From positions 8,819 to 72,818 of the forward strand of contig CAYGZQ010000001.1 in assembly GCA_964354375.1 (NCBI GenBank): DNA of 64,000 bases. The letters are read 5' to 3'. This DNA is from CAYGZQ01 sp964354375 [NCBI: uncultured Planctomycetota bacterium] (GTDB taxonomy: Bacteria; JAJVIF01; JAPKYR01). The notes beneath the pieces were generated by a model, which saw only the letters and a list, made by a program, of their open reading frames with translations, was not told where the DNA came from and searched no databases. A program made the translations under genes and the position numbers. Of this stretch, positions 1 to 7,080 are shown one piece after another; positions within the stretch are counted from its first letter, which is position 1, and each line of letters starts with the position of its first letter.

Positions 1-106
1 ATTCCGAAGCACGAGCGTGAGCGAGTGCGTACCCGGCGGCGTCAGCCACCGGCATTCCGAAGCACGAGCGTGAGCGAGTGCGTACCCGGCGGCGTCAGCC
101 ACCGGC
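1..106. repeat. 53-bp tandem duplication
   Basis: Positions 1-53 are repeated without change at 54-106. The array may continue to the left of the window. It lies in the leader region of the P5C dehydrogenase gene. The reading frame that runs through it into that gene is not used as coding here, because a better start lies at 225. Confidence 0.9.
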
Positions 107-224
107 ATCCCGCTTGCAATCCCGCACCTCCTGTTGTTCAATATCGGTCCCTCCTGATCGCATTCATTCGGGAGGTTTCCTTCACCATCCGCCGCCATTG
201 CGGCTTACGGAGGTCACTTTTGAA

Positions 225-1784
225 ATGTTGATGCCTTACAGGATCGAGCCGTACGAGGACTTCACCATCCCGTCCAACCGCGAGAAGATGGAGGCCGCGC
301 TAAGGAAGGTCGCAAGCGAGCTCGGGCGCGAGTATCCGATCGTCATCGCGGGCGAGGAGATCACCACGAAGGACAAGATCAAGTCGATCAACCCGTCCGA
401 CAGGGAGCAGGTGGTCGGATGGGTGTCGAAGGGCACGAAGGAGCTTGCCGAGCAGGCGCTTCAGGCGGCGCTCAAGGCATTCGAGGACTGGAAGCGAGTT
501 CCGTGGGAGGCGCGTGCGCGCTACCTGGTCGCGATCGCCAAGAAGATGCGCGATCGAAAGATGGAGCTTGCGTCGTGGATGGTCTACGAGGAGGGCAAGA
601 GCTGGATCGAGGCGATCGCTGATGTGGCGGAGGGGATCGATTTTCATGAGTTCTATGCGCGCGAGGCGATACGCATGGCGGGCGTCGGCGGAACGCACGA
701 GGTGACCCCGTTCCCTGACGAGCAGAACGAGCTTTACTACATCCCGCTCGGCGCCGGGGTCGCAATTCCACCCTGGAATTTCCCGCTCGCGATCATGTCG
801 GGCATCACGATCGCGCCGGTCGCCGCCGGCAACACGGTCGTGCTGAAGCCCGCGAGCGCGGCGCCGGTGATCGCGGCGAAGTACATGGAGATCTGCCGCG
901 ACGCCGATGTGCCGCCGGGGGTAATCAACTACCTTCCGGGTCCGGGCGGCGACGTGGGCGATTACCTTGTGAAGCATCCCCAGACCCGGTTCATCGTGTT
1001 CACGGGATCGATGGAAGTTGGTTTACATATCAACGAGGAAGCCGCGAAGCTGCAGAAGGGCCAGGTCTGGCTCAAGAGGGTCATTCTCGAAATGGGCGGC
1101 AAGGATTTCGTGGCGGTCGACGACACGGCCGACATCGAGATCGCCGCGCAGAGCATCGTGGCGTCCGCGTTCGGATTCCAGGGACAGAAGTGCTCGGCGG
1201 GAGGTCGCGCGATCGTTCACAAGAAGGTCTACGACAAGGTGCTGAAGCGCGTAATCGAGCTGACGAAGAATCTGAAGGTCGGAAACCCGGTCGAATACGG
1301 CATTCACAACGGCGGAGTGATCGACCAGGCCGCGTACGAGAAAATCCTAAGCTACATCGAGATCGGGAAAAAGGAAGGCCGGATCGCCTGCGGAGGGAAG
1401 GCACCGGACGGCGCGAAGGGATTCCAGATCGAGAACACGGTGATCGCTGATGTCGAGCCGAACGCACGGGTCGCGCAGGAGGAGATATTCGGGCCCGTCG
1501 TCTCGTTCGTCAAGGCGAAGGATTTCGACGACATCGTGAAGATCGCGAACGGGACGGTGTACGGTCTCACCGGCGCGCTGATCTCGAAGAGCCGGAAGAA
1601 CATCGAGCGCGCGCGATGGGAGCTGCATGTCGGAAACCTGTATTTCAACCGCAAGTGCACGGGCGCGCTGGTGGACGTGCAGCCGTTCGGCGGTTTCAAC
1701 CTGAGCGGGACCGACTCAAAGGCGGGCGGACGGGACTACCTGCTGCTGTTCAGCCAGGCGAAGAGCGTCGCGGAGAGATTCTGA
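225..1784 (+). CDS. rocA: 1-pyrroline-5-carboxylate dehydrogenase (aldehyde dehydrogenase superfamily)
   Basis: This 519-residue protein is predicted to oxidise glutamate-gamma-semialdehyde/P5C to glutamate with NAD+, the second step of proline breakdown, in the cytoplasm. The aldehyde dehydrogenase core is complete. The general-base Glu is about residue 289 (LEMGGKD) and the catalytic Cys about residue 323 (GQKCSA); the 34-residue spacing is that of the superfamily. The GQKCSA context, the length near 515 residues and the C-terminal PFGGFNLSGTDSKAGG block fit the P5CDH/RocA branch. The ATG at 225 follows GGAGGT (209-214) with good spacing; the frame is open further upstream, but only through the tandem repeat. 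No proline dehydrogenase gene is visible nearby, so it is probably a separate monofunctional enzyme. Confidence 0.93.
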   Translation: MLMPYRIEPYEDFTIPSNREKMEAALRKVASELGREYPIVIAGEEITTKDKIKSINPSDREQVVGWVSKGTKELAEQALQAALKAFEDWKRVPWEARARYLVAIAKKMRDRKMELASWMVYEEGKSWIEAIADVAEGIDFHEFYAREAIRMAGVGGTHEVTPFPDEQNELYYIPLGAGVAIPPWNFPLAIMSGITIAPVAAGNTVVLKPASAAPVIAAKYMEICRDADVPPGVINYLPGPGGDVGDYLVKHPQTRFIVFTGSMEVGLHINEEAAKLQKGQVWLKRVILEMGGKDFVAVDDTADIEIAAQSIVASAFGFQGQKCSAGGRAIVHKKVYDKVLKRVIELTKNLKVGNPVEYGIHNGGVIDQAAYEKILSYIEIGKKEGRIACGGKAPDGAKGFQIENTVIADVEPNARVAQEEIFGPVVSFVKAKDFDDIVKIANGTVYGLTGALISKSRKNIERARWELHVGNLYFNRKCTGALVDVQPFGGFNLSGTDSKAGGRDYLLLFSQAKSVAERF

Positions 1785-1843
1785 TCCGAAGAACAATCGA
1801 GCAAGTCATTCGGCCCGGCGATGCATCCGTCGGGCTCTTGCTG

Positions 1844-1849
1844 TATTAT
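1844..1849 (+). promoter_or_regulatory. putative -10 box giving a near-leaderless mntA-like transcript
   Basis: TATTAT ends 7 nt before the ATG at 1857. A transcript starting at the usual distance from this box would begin at or beside the start codon. The GGGGAG that directly touches the ATG is too close to act as a normal ribosome binding site. No good -35 box is visible. Confidence 0.35.
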
Positions 1850-1856
1850 TGGGGAG

Positions 1857-2159
1857 ATGAGAAACGACAGCATACATATACCGAAGGCCAGGATTGCGGA
1901 CTTCTGTCGTCGGCATCACATCCGAAAACTGTCGTTCTTCGGCTCGATCCTTCGCGACGACTTCGGCCCGGACAGCGATATCGATGTCCTGGTTGAGTTC
2001 GAGCCGGGGCGTGTCCCGGGCCTTGCTTTCTTCAGCATGCAGGAGGAGCTGGGAGCGATTCTCGGCCGCAAGGTCGATCTGCACACACCGGGTTTCCTCA
2101 GTAAACATTTCAGGGAGAAGGTTCTTGCGGAGGCGGAGGTCGAGTATGTCTCTGCGTGA
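1857..2159 (+). CDS. mntA: MntA-like minimal nucleotidyltransferase (antitoxin)
   Basis: A 100-residue minimal nucleotidyltransferase. It carries the family signature GS-X10-DxD (FFGSILRDDFGPDSDIDVLV), which includes the metal-binding aspartates. In characterised MntA/HepT pairs this enzyme AMPylates a tyrosine of the HEPN toxin and silences it. The next gene overlaps it by 14 nt and encodes a HEPN protein with the matching target motif, so the pair is very likely a toxin-antitoxin module. The start at 1857 is the first ATG that fits the family's short N-terminus. It lacks a properly spaced ribosome binding site, and a -10-like box sits just upstream. Confidence 0.85.
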   Translation: MRNDSIHIPKARIADFCRRHHIRKLSFFGSILRDDFGPDSDIDVLVEFEPGRVPGLAFFSMQEELGAILGRKVDLHTPGFLSKHFREKVLAEAEVEYVSA

Positions 2160-2505
2160 CGACCGAATGCGGATGCTGCACATGCTCGAGCACGGGGAAG
2201 AGGCCATCGGGATAGCTCAAGGACGAACCCGACGGGACCTCGATACGGACCGTCAATTGAACCTGGCGTTGGTCAGATTGCTGGAAATTGTGGGCGAGGC
2301 CGCGGGAAGGGTAGCAGGCTCAACCCGCGAGGCTTATCCTCAGATTCCCTGGCAGCAGATAATAGGTCTACGCAACAGGCTGATTCATGGCTATGATGAA
2401 GTCGATCTGGATGTGTTGTGGGAGATTATCTCGCGTGACCTCCCTGAGCTTATTGCAGAACTAAAGAATCTTGTTGAGCGCGGCAGAGGTCAAGGTGGAG
2501 TCTGA
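2146..2505 (+). CDS. hepT: HepT-like HEPN RNase toxin (DUF86)
   Basis: A 119-residue helical HEPN protein. It shows RNRLIHGY, which fits R-X4-H-X-Y: the Arg and His form the RNase site of HEPN toxins and the Tyr is the residue AMPylated by MntA in studied systems. The ATG at 2146 lies inside the end of the nucleotidyltransferase gene, with GGAGG just upstream (2135-2139), so translation is probably coupled. Here the antitoxin gene is first. The role as toxin is inferred from family and context. Confidence 0.85.
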   Translation: MSLRDDRMRMLHMLEHGEEAIGIAQGRTRRDLDTDRQLNLALVRLLEIVGEAAGRVAGSTREAYPQIPWQQIIGLRNRLIHGYDEVDLDVLWEIISRDLPELIAELKNLVERGRGQGGV

Positions 2506-2548
2506 CTCGAGTGTTTGTCACAATCGGAGGGTATTTCCATGGTCCCCG

Positions 2549-3568
2549 TTACTCCTGAGAACCCGACGCGCCGGGCTCAAAGATCGCAAGAACGTTAGAA
2601 TGGGGATGCCCAGGCCGGCCGCCAACTGCAGTCCAGGGGCTTTCCCAGTTGTTCTGAATGTCGAATAGAAGAAGCTCACGGGTATTGTGAGTCCCGACAA
2701 ACCTGGTGCACACCGCCCATCTGCGGCCTATTGCTGCCCCGTAGCCTGTGTCAACCGTGTGCAGAACCTGACCGGTCGTCGCATCCATGAACTCGACGCG
2801 AGGCGAAGAAGGCGGTGAACTAATGCCGAGTGCGATGATTTTCCCATCCTTGCCGATGGCGGCACCGAGGAACGAGCCTTCCGCCAAACGTGTCCATGTG
2901 CCCGCAGATCCGTCATAGCGCCAGTAGCTGTCGATCGAAGGAGGTGGTGCAGAGGCAGCGGTTGCCGCACTCTTCGTCCGGACCCAGAAGAACATATCCG
3001 ATCGGTCTGTCCAGATAGGCGTTTCTCTCTCGACCGCTCCAGCCGTCCAGGGAGGCTCTGCCTTGAACCTGAGAACCGTGGCATTGCCATCGAGTAAGTC
3101 CAGAATCAACATATCGGAACGACTCCCGAAGTTCTCGCACGCATAGCGAGGCGATTGGTACATCGGGTTCCAGTACGAGCGCCCGCATCCCTCCGGAATA
3201 TTGGGGGGAGGCATTCTCACTCGGCGCGGACGGTAATCCAGAAAATCGATCCTGTAGAAAACGCTGCTCTCCCGGTCTAGGCTGCTGGATGTGAAGATCA
3301 CCAATGAGCCGTCATTCTCAAATAACACGTAACGGATCTCGGCCGGCAATACGAGGGTCGCCAGTAGTCCCCTCTTCCCGTCAAGAGTGTAGACGGCGAA
3401 GGGAAACAGGGAATCGCCGCTATCAGTGACGACAATCGGCCAGTCGTTCTTTGCCGCGGTGTCCATGACTGCCCTGATGTCCAGTCTCATTCGAAAGGCC
3501 ATGCTGCCGGCTATGAGGAACGAGACAATGAACACTGCGACGGGAACGAGATACCATCTGCGCCTCAT
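2549..3568 (-). CDS. membrane-anchored protein of unknown function
   Basis: A 339-residue protein with one N-terminal membrane segment (about residues 5-25) and a soluble remainder outside the membrane. Short repeated patterns such as a VYTLDGKRG stretch and TGQVLHTVDTG suggest beta-propeller-like folding, but no family is recognised. The ATG at 3568 follows GGAGG and overlaps the stop of the upstream permease-like gene (ATGA), so the two are translationally coupled. A longer start at 3586 would have to begin inside the upstream gene and is less likely. The function is probably tied to that membrane protein. Confidence 0.75.
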   Translation of the reverse strand: MRRRWYLVPVAVFIVSFLIAGSMAFRMRLDIRAVMDTAAKNDWPIVVTDSGDSLFPFAVYTLDGKRGLLATLVLPAEIRYVLFENDGSLVIFTSSSLDRESSVFYRIDFLDYRPRRVRMPPPNIPEGCGRSYWNPMYQSPRYACENFGSRSDMLILDLLDGNATVLRFKAEPPWTAGAVERETPIWTDRSDMFFWVRTKSAATAASAPPPSIDSYWRYDGSAGTWTRLAEGSFLGAAIGKDGKIIALGISSPPSSPRVEFMDATTGQVLHTVDTGYGAAIGRRWAVCTRFVGTHNTRELLLFDIQNNWESPWTAVGGRPGHPHSNVLAIFEPGASGSQE

Positions 3569-4410
3569 TTCAGCCTCCTTCCCCATTCAAAGCATGCCCG
3601 CCAGAACAGGAAGAGACTGATGAGCACCGCCAGCGTCACCGCGATCATGCCCCCAATGGGAGCCGACAAGGACGCGAGGTCCTCCAGTGCCGGGCTGTGG
3701 TGAATAGCAAAATCAGAAAAGCTCAAAAAATCGACCAGAAAATAGAACCCCATAGGAACGAAGGCCAGCGCTGTCATCACTATGAAACACGAGAAGTACG
3801 CGAGGAAGAATGCGCCGCCCGATCTTATCATTCTGCTCCCCCACATAAGCGCCCAGGTCGTGGGGAAGGCAACCCACAGAATCGAGGTAAGGATGCCGAG
3901 ACCGATCAGCAGCAGCTTCAGCGGTTCACCATGGTCCCCGAAAAAGGATCCGAAGAACTCGTACCACCGCTGCACGGGGTCAAGGATCGGGCTGCCGAGG
4001 TTGTAGAGGTGAATTCCGAACAGCGCCGGGACGCCGAGTGTGCGCAGCCATCTCCATCCGACCGCCGCGGCTCTCGCTCCGACGATCGCCACCGGTCGGA
4101 CCGGCACTGTACGGAGCGCATCGTCCGCGAGCCCGACAGAGACATGGGTCCGGTACACCCACGGACCGACAAAGAAGGGGGTGAGAACGGCCGCAAGGCC
4201 AAGACACCAGCCCGCGAAGACGCGGTCGGATTGAGCGGAATAGAAGCCGAAGATCTCAAACCCGGCACGTGCCGCGATCACGCTCCAGATGAAGACCTCC
4301 CATCGTACGAAGGCGGGGGATTTCGTGAGCCTGCCCCACGCCTGGCTGAAGATCAGCTTGAAAGGTGAATCGGACGAATCGGAGGTGCGTTTGCCGGGAA
4401 CCAGGTGCAT
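3565..4410 (-). CDS. polytopic membrane protein, ABC-2 permease-like
   Basis: A 281-residue integral membrane protein with about six hydrophobic segments, among them VFAGWCLGLAAVLTPFFVGPW, LLIGLGILTSILWVAFPTTW, FLAYFSCFIVMTALAF and a final IGGMIAVTLAVLISLFLFW. The layout resembles ABC-2 type permeases, but no ATPase gene lies beside it, so the transporter role is only a guess. The ATG at 4410 has GGAGAGG directly upstream and is preferred over the longer frame starting at 4491, which would run through a hairpin repeat. It is the first gene of a two-gene unit with 2549-3568. Confidence 0.7.
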   Translation of the reverse strand: MHLVPGKRTSDSSDSPFKLIFSQAWGRLTKSPAFVRWEVFIWSVIAARAGFEIFGFYSAQSDRVFAGWCLGLAAVLTPFFVGPWVYRTHVSVGLADDALRTVPVRPVAIVGARAAAVGWRWLRTLGVPALFGIHLYNLGSPILDPVQRWYEFFGSFFGDHGEPLKLLLIGLGILTSILWVAFPTTWALMWGSRMIRSGGAFFLAYFSCFIVMTALAFVPMGFYFLVDFLSFSDFAIHHSPALEDLASLSAPIGGMIAVTLAVLISLFLFWRACFEWGRRLK

Positions 4411-4448
4411 GTACCTCTCCGACTCAATTCTACAGCGGAATGCTGGAA

Positions 4449-4490
4449 AACGTCCACATGCTCGAGGACTCGCATGTGGAAGCCACGGCA
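4449..4490 (-). repeat. short hairpin element (half copy, B type)
   Basis: An inverted repeat of a GTCCACATG arm and its complement around a CTCGAGGACTCG loop region, flanked by AGCCAC. Read on the minus strand it matches the element at 28731-28777 over about 40 bp with roughly three differences. It lies in the leader of the permease-like gene at 3565-4410. Confidence 0.8.
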
Positions 4491-4502
4491 CGGAAATGAC
4501 TT

Positions 4503-4649
4503 ATCGGTGGCGCCTACAAACGAGTTCTCGAGTTTGTAGGCGTTTCACATTATTCCTCTTTCGAGGCGTTTGATGTTCCAAATGATGAAATTAGGAATAA
4601 TATGAGACTCCCACAAGCTCCGAAGACTCCGCTTGTGGGAGCCACCGAT
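4503..4649. repeat. double-hairpin palindromic element (A type, copy 1)
   Basis: The ends are ATCGGTGGC and GCCACCGAT. Inside lie hairpin 1 (4511-4541, arms GCCTACAAACGAG and CTCGAGTTTGTAGGC), an inner inverted repeat (ATTATTCC and GGAATAAT), and hairpin 2 (arms CTCCCACAAGC and GCTTGTGGGAG). A second copy with compensating base changes is at 29911-30057. No protein is encoded, so it would have to be moved by a protein made elsewhere, if it is mobile. Confidence 0.85.
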
Positions 4650-4658
4650 CCAATCGAT

Positions 4659-4702
4659 ACCCCCCCTATAATCCCCCCCAAAGGGGGGGACTACAGGGGG
4701 GG
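4659..4702. repeat. C-rich/G-rich inverted repeat
   Basis: A run of seven C, TATAAT, another C run, then AAA and the mirror-image G runs. The arms pair almost completely. Related C-rich sequence occurs at 23197-23262, 35560-35594 and 55152-55172, so this is a dispersed family. Confidence 0.75.
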
Positions 4703-4709
4703 ATGAATG

Positions 4710-6203
4710 TCACCACAGCCCGTCGGAGGTGCGGTAGCGGGCGAGATACGCGTCCTCCTCGCCGAAGCCCGGCATCGAGCCGTCCAGAGACGACCAGGTG
4801 GAGAAGTCGACCTCATTTGCGTAAATGCCGACCGCATATACAAAGGGGCCCGACACAGCCACGCCGCGCACAAAATCGAAAGATAGATTGGTGCCCCAAC
4901 TTCGGACCCAGGACCATGACCCGGGGCGCGTGGGGGTGGAATCGATCCTTGCCAGGAGCGCATCGGAATTACGGGTCTCGCGATTGGTGTTGAGGGCAAT
5001 CCGGCCGCCGCCGAGGGTCCGCTGATCCACGCTTGAGAAACAGCCACCGATGTAAACGTTCCCGAAGTCGTCGATTGCCATGTCCATGACCAGGTCCTTG
5101 TATTTGCAATCGGCCTCGGACGTGCTGATGACGACAGGCCAGCCGGGTTGCAGGACACCGTCGCGCGACATCTTAGTCACGAAATGGTCCCACCTGTCGG
5201 GCAGGATCGAGCTGTGCGCAGTATCCTCCAAGGGTGCGAGACGGACATCATTGCCGCGAAAACAACCGCTGATGACGAGATTCCCCGAGTCATCGACGAG
5301 GATTCCGCATCCGACAGCTAATTCCCAGTCGATCAACACACAGCCGGGTCCTTCGAACGAGGGCTCAGGCACATACGGTGGTCCGAAGGAGACGGTGACG
5401 CCGGTCGGAGCGCCGGAGGAAGCCGAATACGATCCACACCACACTGAAAGCCTGGTGGGTGACATAATCCGGGTTGCAGCGACCCAGACCTCAGTACCGG
5501 CAAGCGCGATTCCGTTACCGTCCCACGGCCCTGTAAACCAGATAAGCTGCAGCGGGACCGAGGGACGGACGATGTCGGGGGGTGCGGCGACAGACCAGAG
5601 CGGCGAACCGTCGGGGGAGTATTTCCGCATCGCCCAGCGCGCGAATCTCGGGGTGATTTCGGAGCCGAACGTGTACAGCCAGTAGACACCCGTCGAATCG
5701 GCGGCGAGCCCGCACGTACTCGTCATCTCGATCGTCTTCGGGGAGCTCCAGCCGTCCGCGGGGGAGCCATCGGACGTATTGAATTTCTGAAGGTAGACTA
5801 TGTCGCCGATCCTGTACGATGCATACAGCCCCGTGTCGGAGACGGCGAGAAATTCCGCGCGGTCGTCGCCGGGGCCTCCGAAGGTCTCAACCCACTGGAT
5901 GGCTCCCGAGGGATCGTGCTTCGTGATGAATACGTCGAATCTGCCGCGAGCGGTCGCGGAGCGTCCAGCGCCCTGGGGATCGAAATCGACGGTCGACCAG
6001 TAATAGCCTGCACTGTAGATGTTTCCCTCGGCATCAACGGCGACATCGAGCGCGCCGTCGGTGCCCACTCCCCCCCATGTTCTTACCCAGCCCGAAGCGT
6101 CCGCAGCATTGGGGAGGGGGGTCTCCTGCCCATAGCCGCCGGCGGAGCTCGCGATGAGCAGCAGAGCGAGCACGCCGAATGCAGGGCGGCGGAAGCACTC
6201 CAT
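4710..6203 (-). CDS. secreted beta-propeller (SBBP-repeat) protein
   Basis: A 497-residue exported protein. The N-terminus (MECFRRPAFGVLALLLIASS) is a signal peptide without a lipobox Cys. The mature part consists of SBBP/delta-60-like repeats of the type WVRTWGG..D.A.DVAVD..GN.Y..G....VDFDP. About seven units can be counted, although the middle ones are diverged, which would make one seven-bladed propeller. The ATG at 6203 has AGGAG upstream; an ATG at 6227 does not. Unlike its larger relatives in this window it lacks the shared N-terminal domain. The binding partner is unknown. Confidence 0.8.
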   Translation of the reverse strand: MECFRRPAFGVLALLLIASSAGGYGQETPLPNAADASGWVRTWGGVGTDGALDVAVDAEGNIYSAGYYWSTVDFDPQGAGRSATARGRFDVFITKHDPSGAIQWVETFGGPGDDRAEFLAVSDTGLYASYRIGDIVYLQKFNTSDGSPADGWSSPKTIEMTSTCGLAADSTGVYWLYTFGSEITPRFARWAMRKYSPDGSPLWSVAAPPDIVRPSVPLQLIWFTGPWDGNGIALAGTEVWVAATRIMSPTRLSVWCGSYSASSGAPTGVTVSFGPPYVPEPSFEGPGCVLIDWELAVGCGILVDDSGNLVISGCFRGNDVRLAPLEDTAHSSILPDRWDHFVTKMSRDGVLQPGWPVVISTSEADCKYKDLVMDMAIDDFGNVYIGGCFSSVDQRTLGGGRIALNTNRETRNSDALLARIDSTPTRPGSWSWVRSWGTNLSFDFVRGVAVSGPFVYAVGIYANEVDFSTWSSLDGSMPGFGEEDAYLARYRTSDGLW

Positions 6204-6262
6204 TCCGTTTATTCTCCTGGAACTCATCGCGGCAAAGATCCACGTGAGTCAGAGCATCCGGT

Positions 6263-6661
6263 TCATTTCAACCGCGAAAGGATCGCCCTCTGAACTTCGC
6301 GTGCAAGTACAAGAGCCCTTTCCGCTTCCTCCCTCGTGGGCTCGCCAGGCTCTCCTGGATATCGGAACTTCCATGAATACTCTGTCAGACGCGCTGCTTC
6401 CTGGAAAAGGGGCTCAAGAGAGGGATCAATACCGACGCACTGATGTCCAATCTCAACAAGATCGTGCGTCTTCCGAAATAGCAGGTCATGACGCGTCAGG
6501 AAACCTTTCATGGCCTTTTCGGAAGCTTGTTGAGCAAGAAACAAAGCTACACCGAGAACCGGAGGTTCGGCTTTCATAGCCGCCTCAGCGGCTCGCAGGT
6601 CATCTTCCGCCTTCGTCAGCCATGCGCCGACCTCAGCTTCTTTCTCCGGGTCAAACGCCAT
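6263..6661 (-). CDS. HEPN-domain protein paired with a nucleotidyltransferase
   Basis: A 132-residue all-helical HEPN protein (PF05168 type), recognised by FLAQQASEKAMKGFL, followed by FRKTHDLVEIG and the late FRYPGEP block. The R-X4-H-X-Y motif of HepT toxins is not seen, so toxin activity is uncertain. The start at 6661 has AAGGAAGG upstream and overlaps the nucleotidyltransferase gene by 11 nt. The pair is probably a toxin-antitoxin-like or regulatory module, distinct from the one at 1857-2505. Confidence 0.8.
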   Translation of the reverse strand: MAFDPEKEAEVGAWLTKAEDDLRAAEAAMKAEPPVLGVALFLAQQASEKAMKGFLTRHDLLFRKTHDLVEIGHQCVGIDPSLEPLFQEAARLTEYSWKFRYPGEPGEPTREEAERALVLAREVQRAILSRLK

Positions 6662-6983
6662 ACACGAGCCTTCCTTCACGCGATACTGTAGCAGGCAGCG
6701 AAGCCACCACATGCCTCCGTCGTTCAAAGAAGCCCTCGGTCCACACGATCACGTCTGCAGCCGTTCCGGTTTCCCACAGGCATTCGTAAGCCCGACCGCT
6801 CCGTTTCCGCTCCGGCAGCGCGTCGTCCGGAACGATAACCACTAAGTCGTAATCGCTGTTCTGATCGGTATCGCCTCGAGCCCTGGAGCCGAAAAGATAG
6901 ATCCTGACGGGATTGAACTCCTCGACCAATCGTCGAACGATCTCCGCCAGAACCGGGTCCTTGTGAGTAAGCTGGCTTTCCAC
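6651..6983 (-). CDS. minimal nucleotidyltransferase (MNT)
   Basis: A 110-residue nucleotidyltransferase with the signature GSRARGDTDQNSDYDLVV, again GS-X10-DxD. It starts with GTG at 6983, which follows AGGAG at a normal distance; no in-frame ATG exists before it. It lies directly upstream of, and overlaps, the HEPN gene, so it probably modifies or restrains that protein. The gene order (nucleotidyltransferase first) is the same as in the module at 1857-2505, but the two proteins share little beyond the motif. Confidence 0.83.
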   Translation of the reverse strand: MESQLTHKDPVLAEIVRRLVEEFNPVRIYLFGSRARGDTDQNSDYDLVVIVPDDALPERKRSGRAYECLWETGTAADVIVWTEGFFERRRHVVASLPATVSREGRLVYGV

Positions 6984-7080
6984 GCCGGTTGTCTCCTGCG
7001 ACCGCTAGAGATTATACACGATAAGGTCGCCGGAAATCCCGAATCGCGGGCCATTAGGACGTCCACGAACCGAATGGATC

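Noticed and set aside
78-224. N-terminal extension of the P5CDH reading frame
   Set aside because: It translates the tandem repeat into low-complexity sequence. The ATG at 225 has the correct ribosome binding site and gives the family's normal N-terminus.
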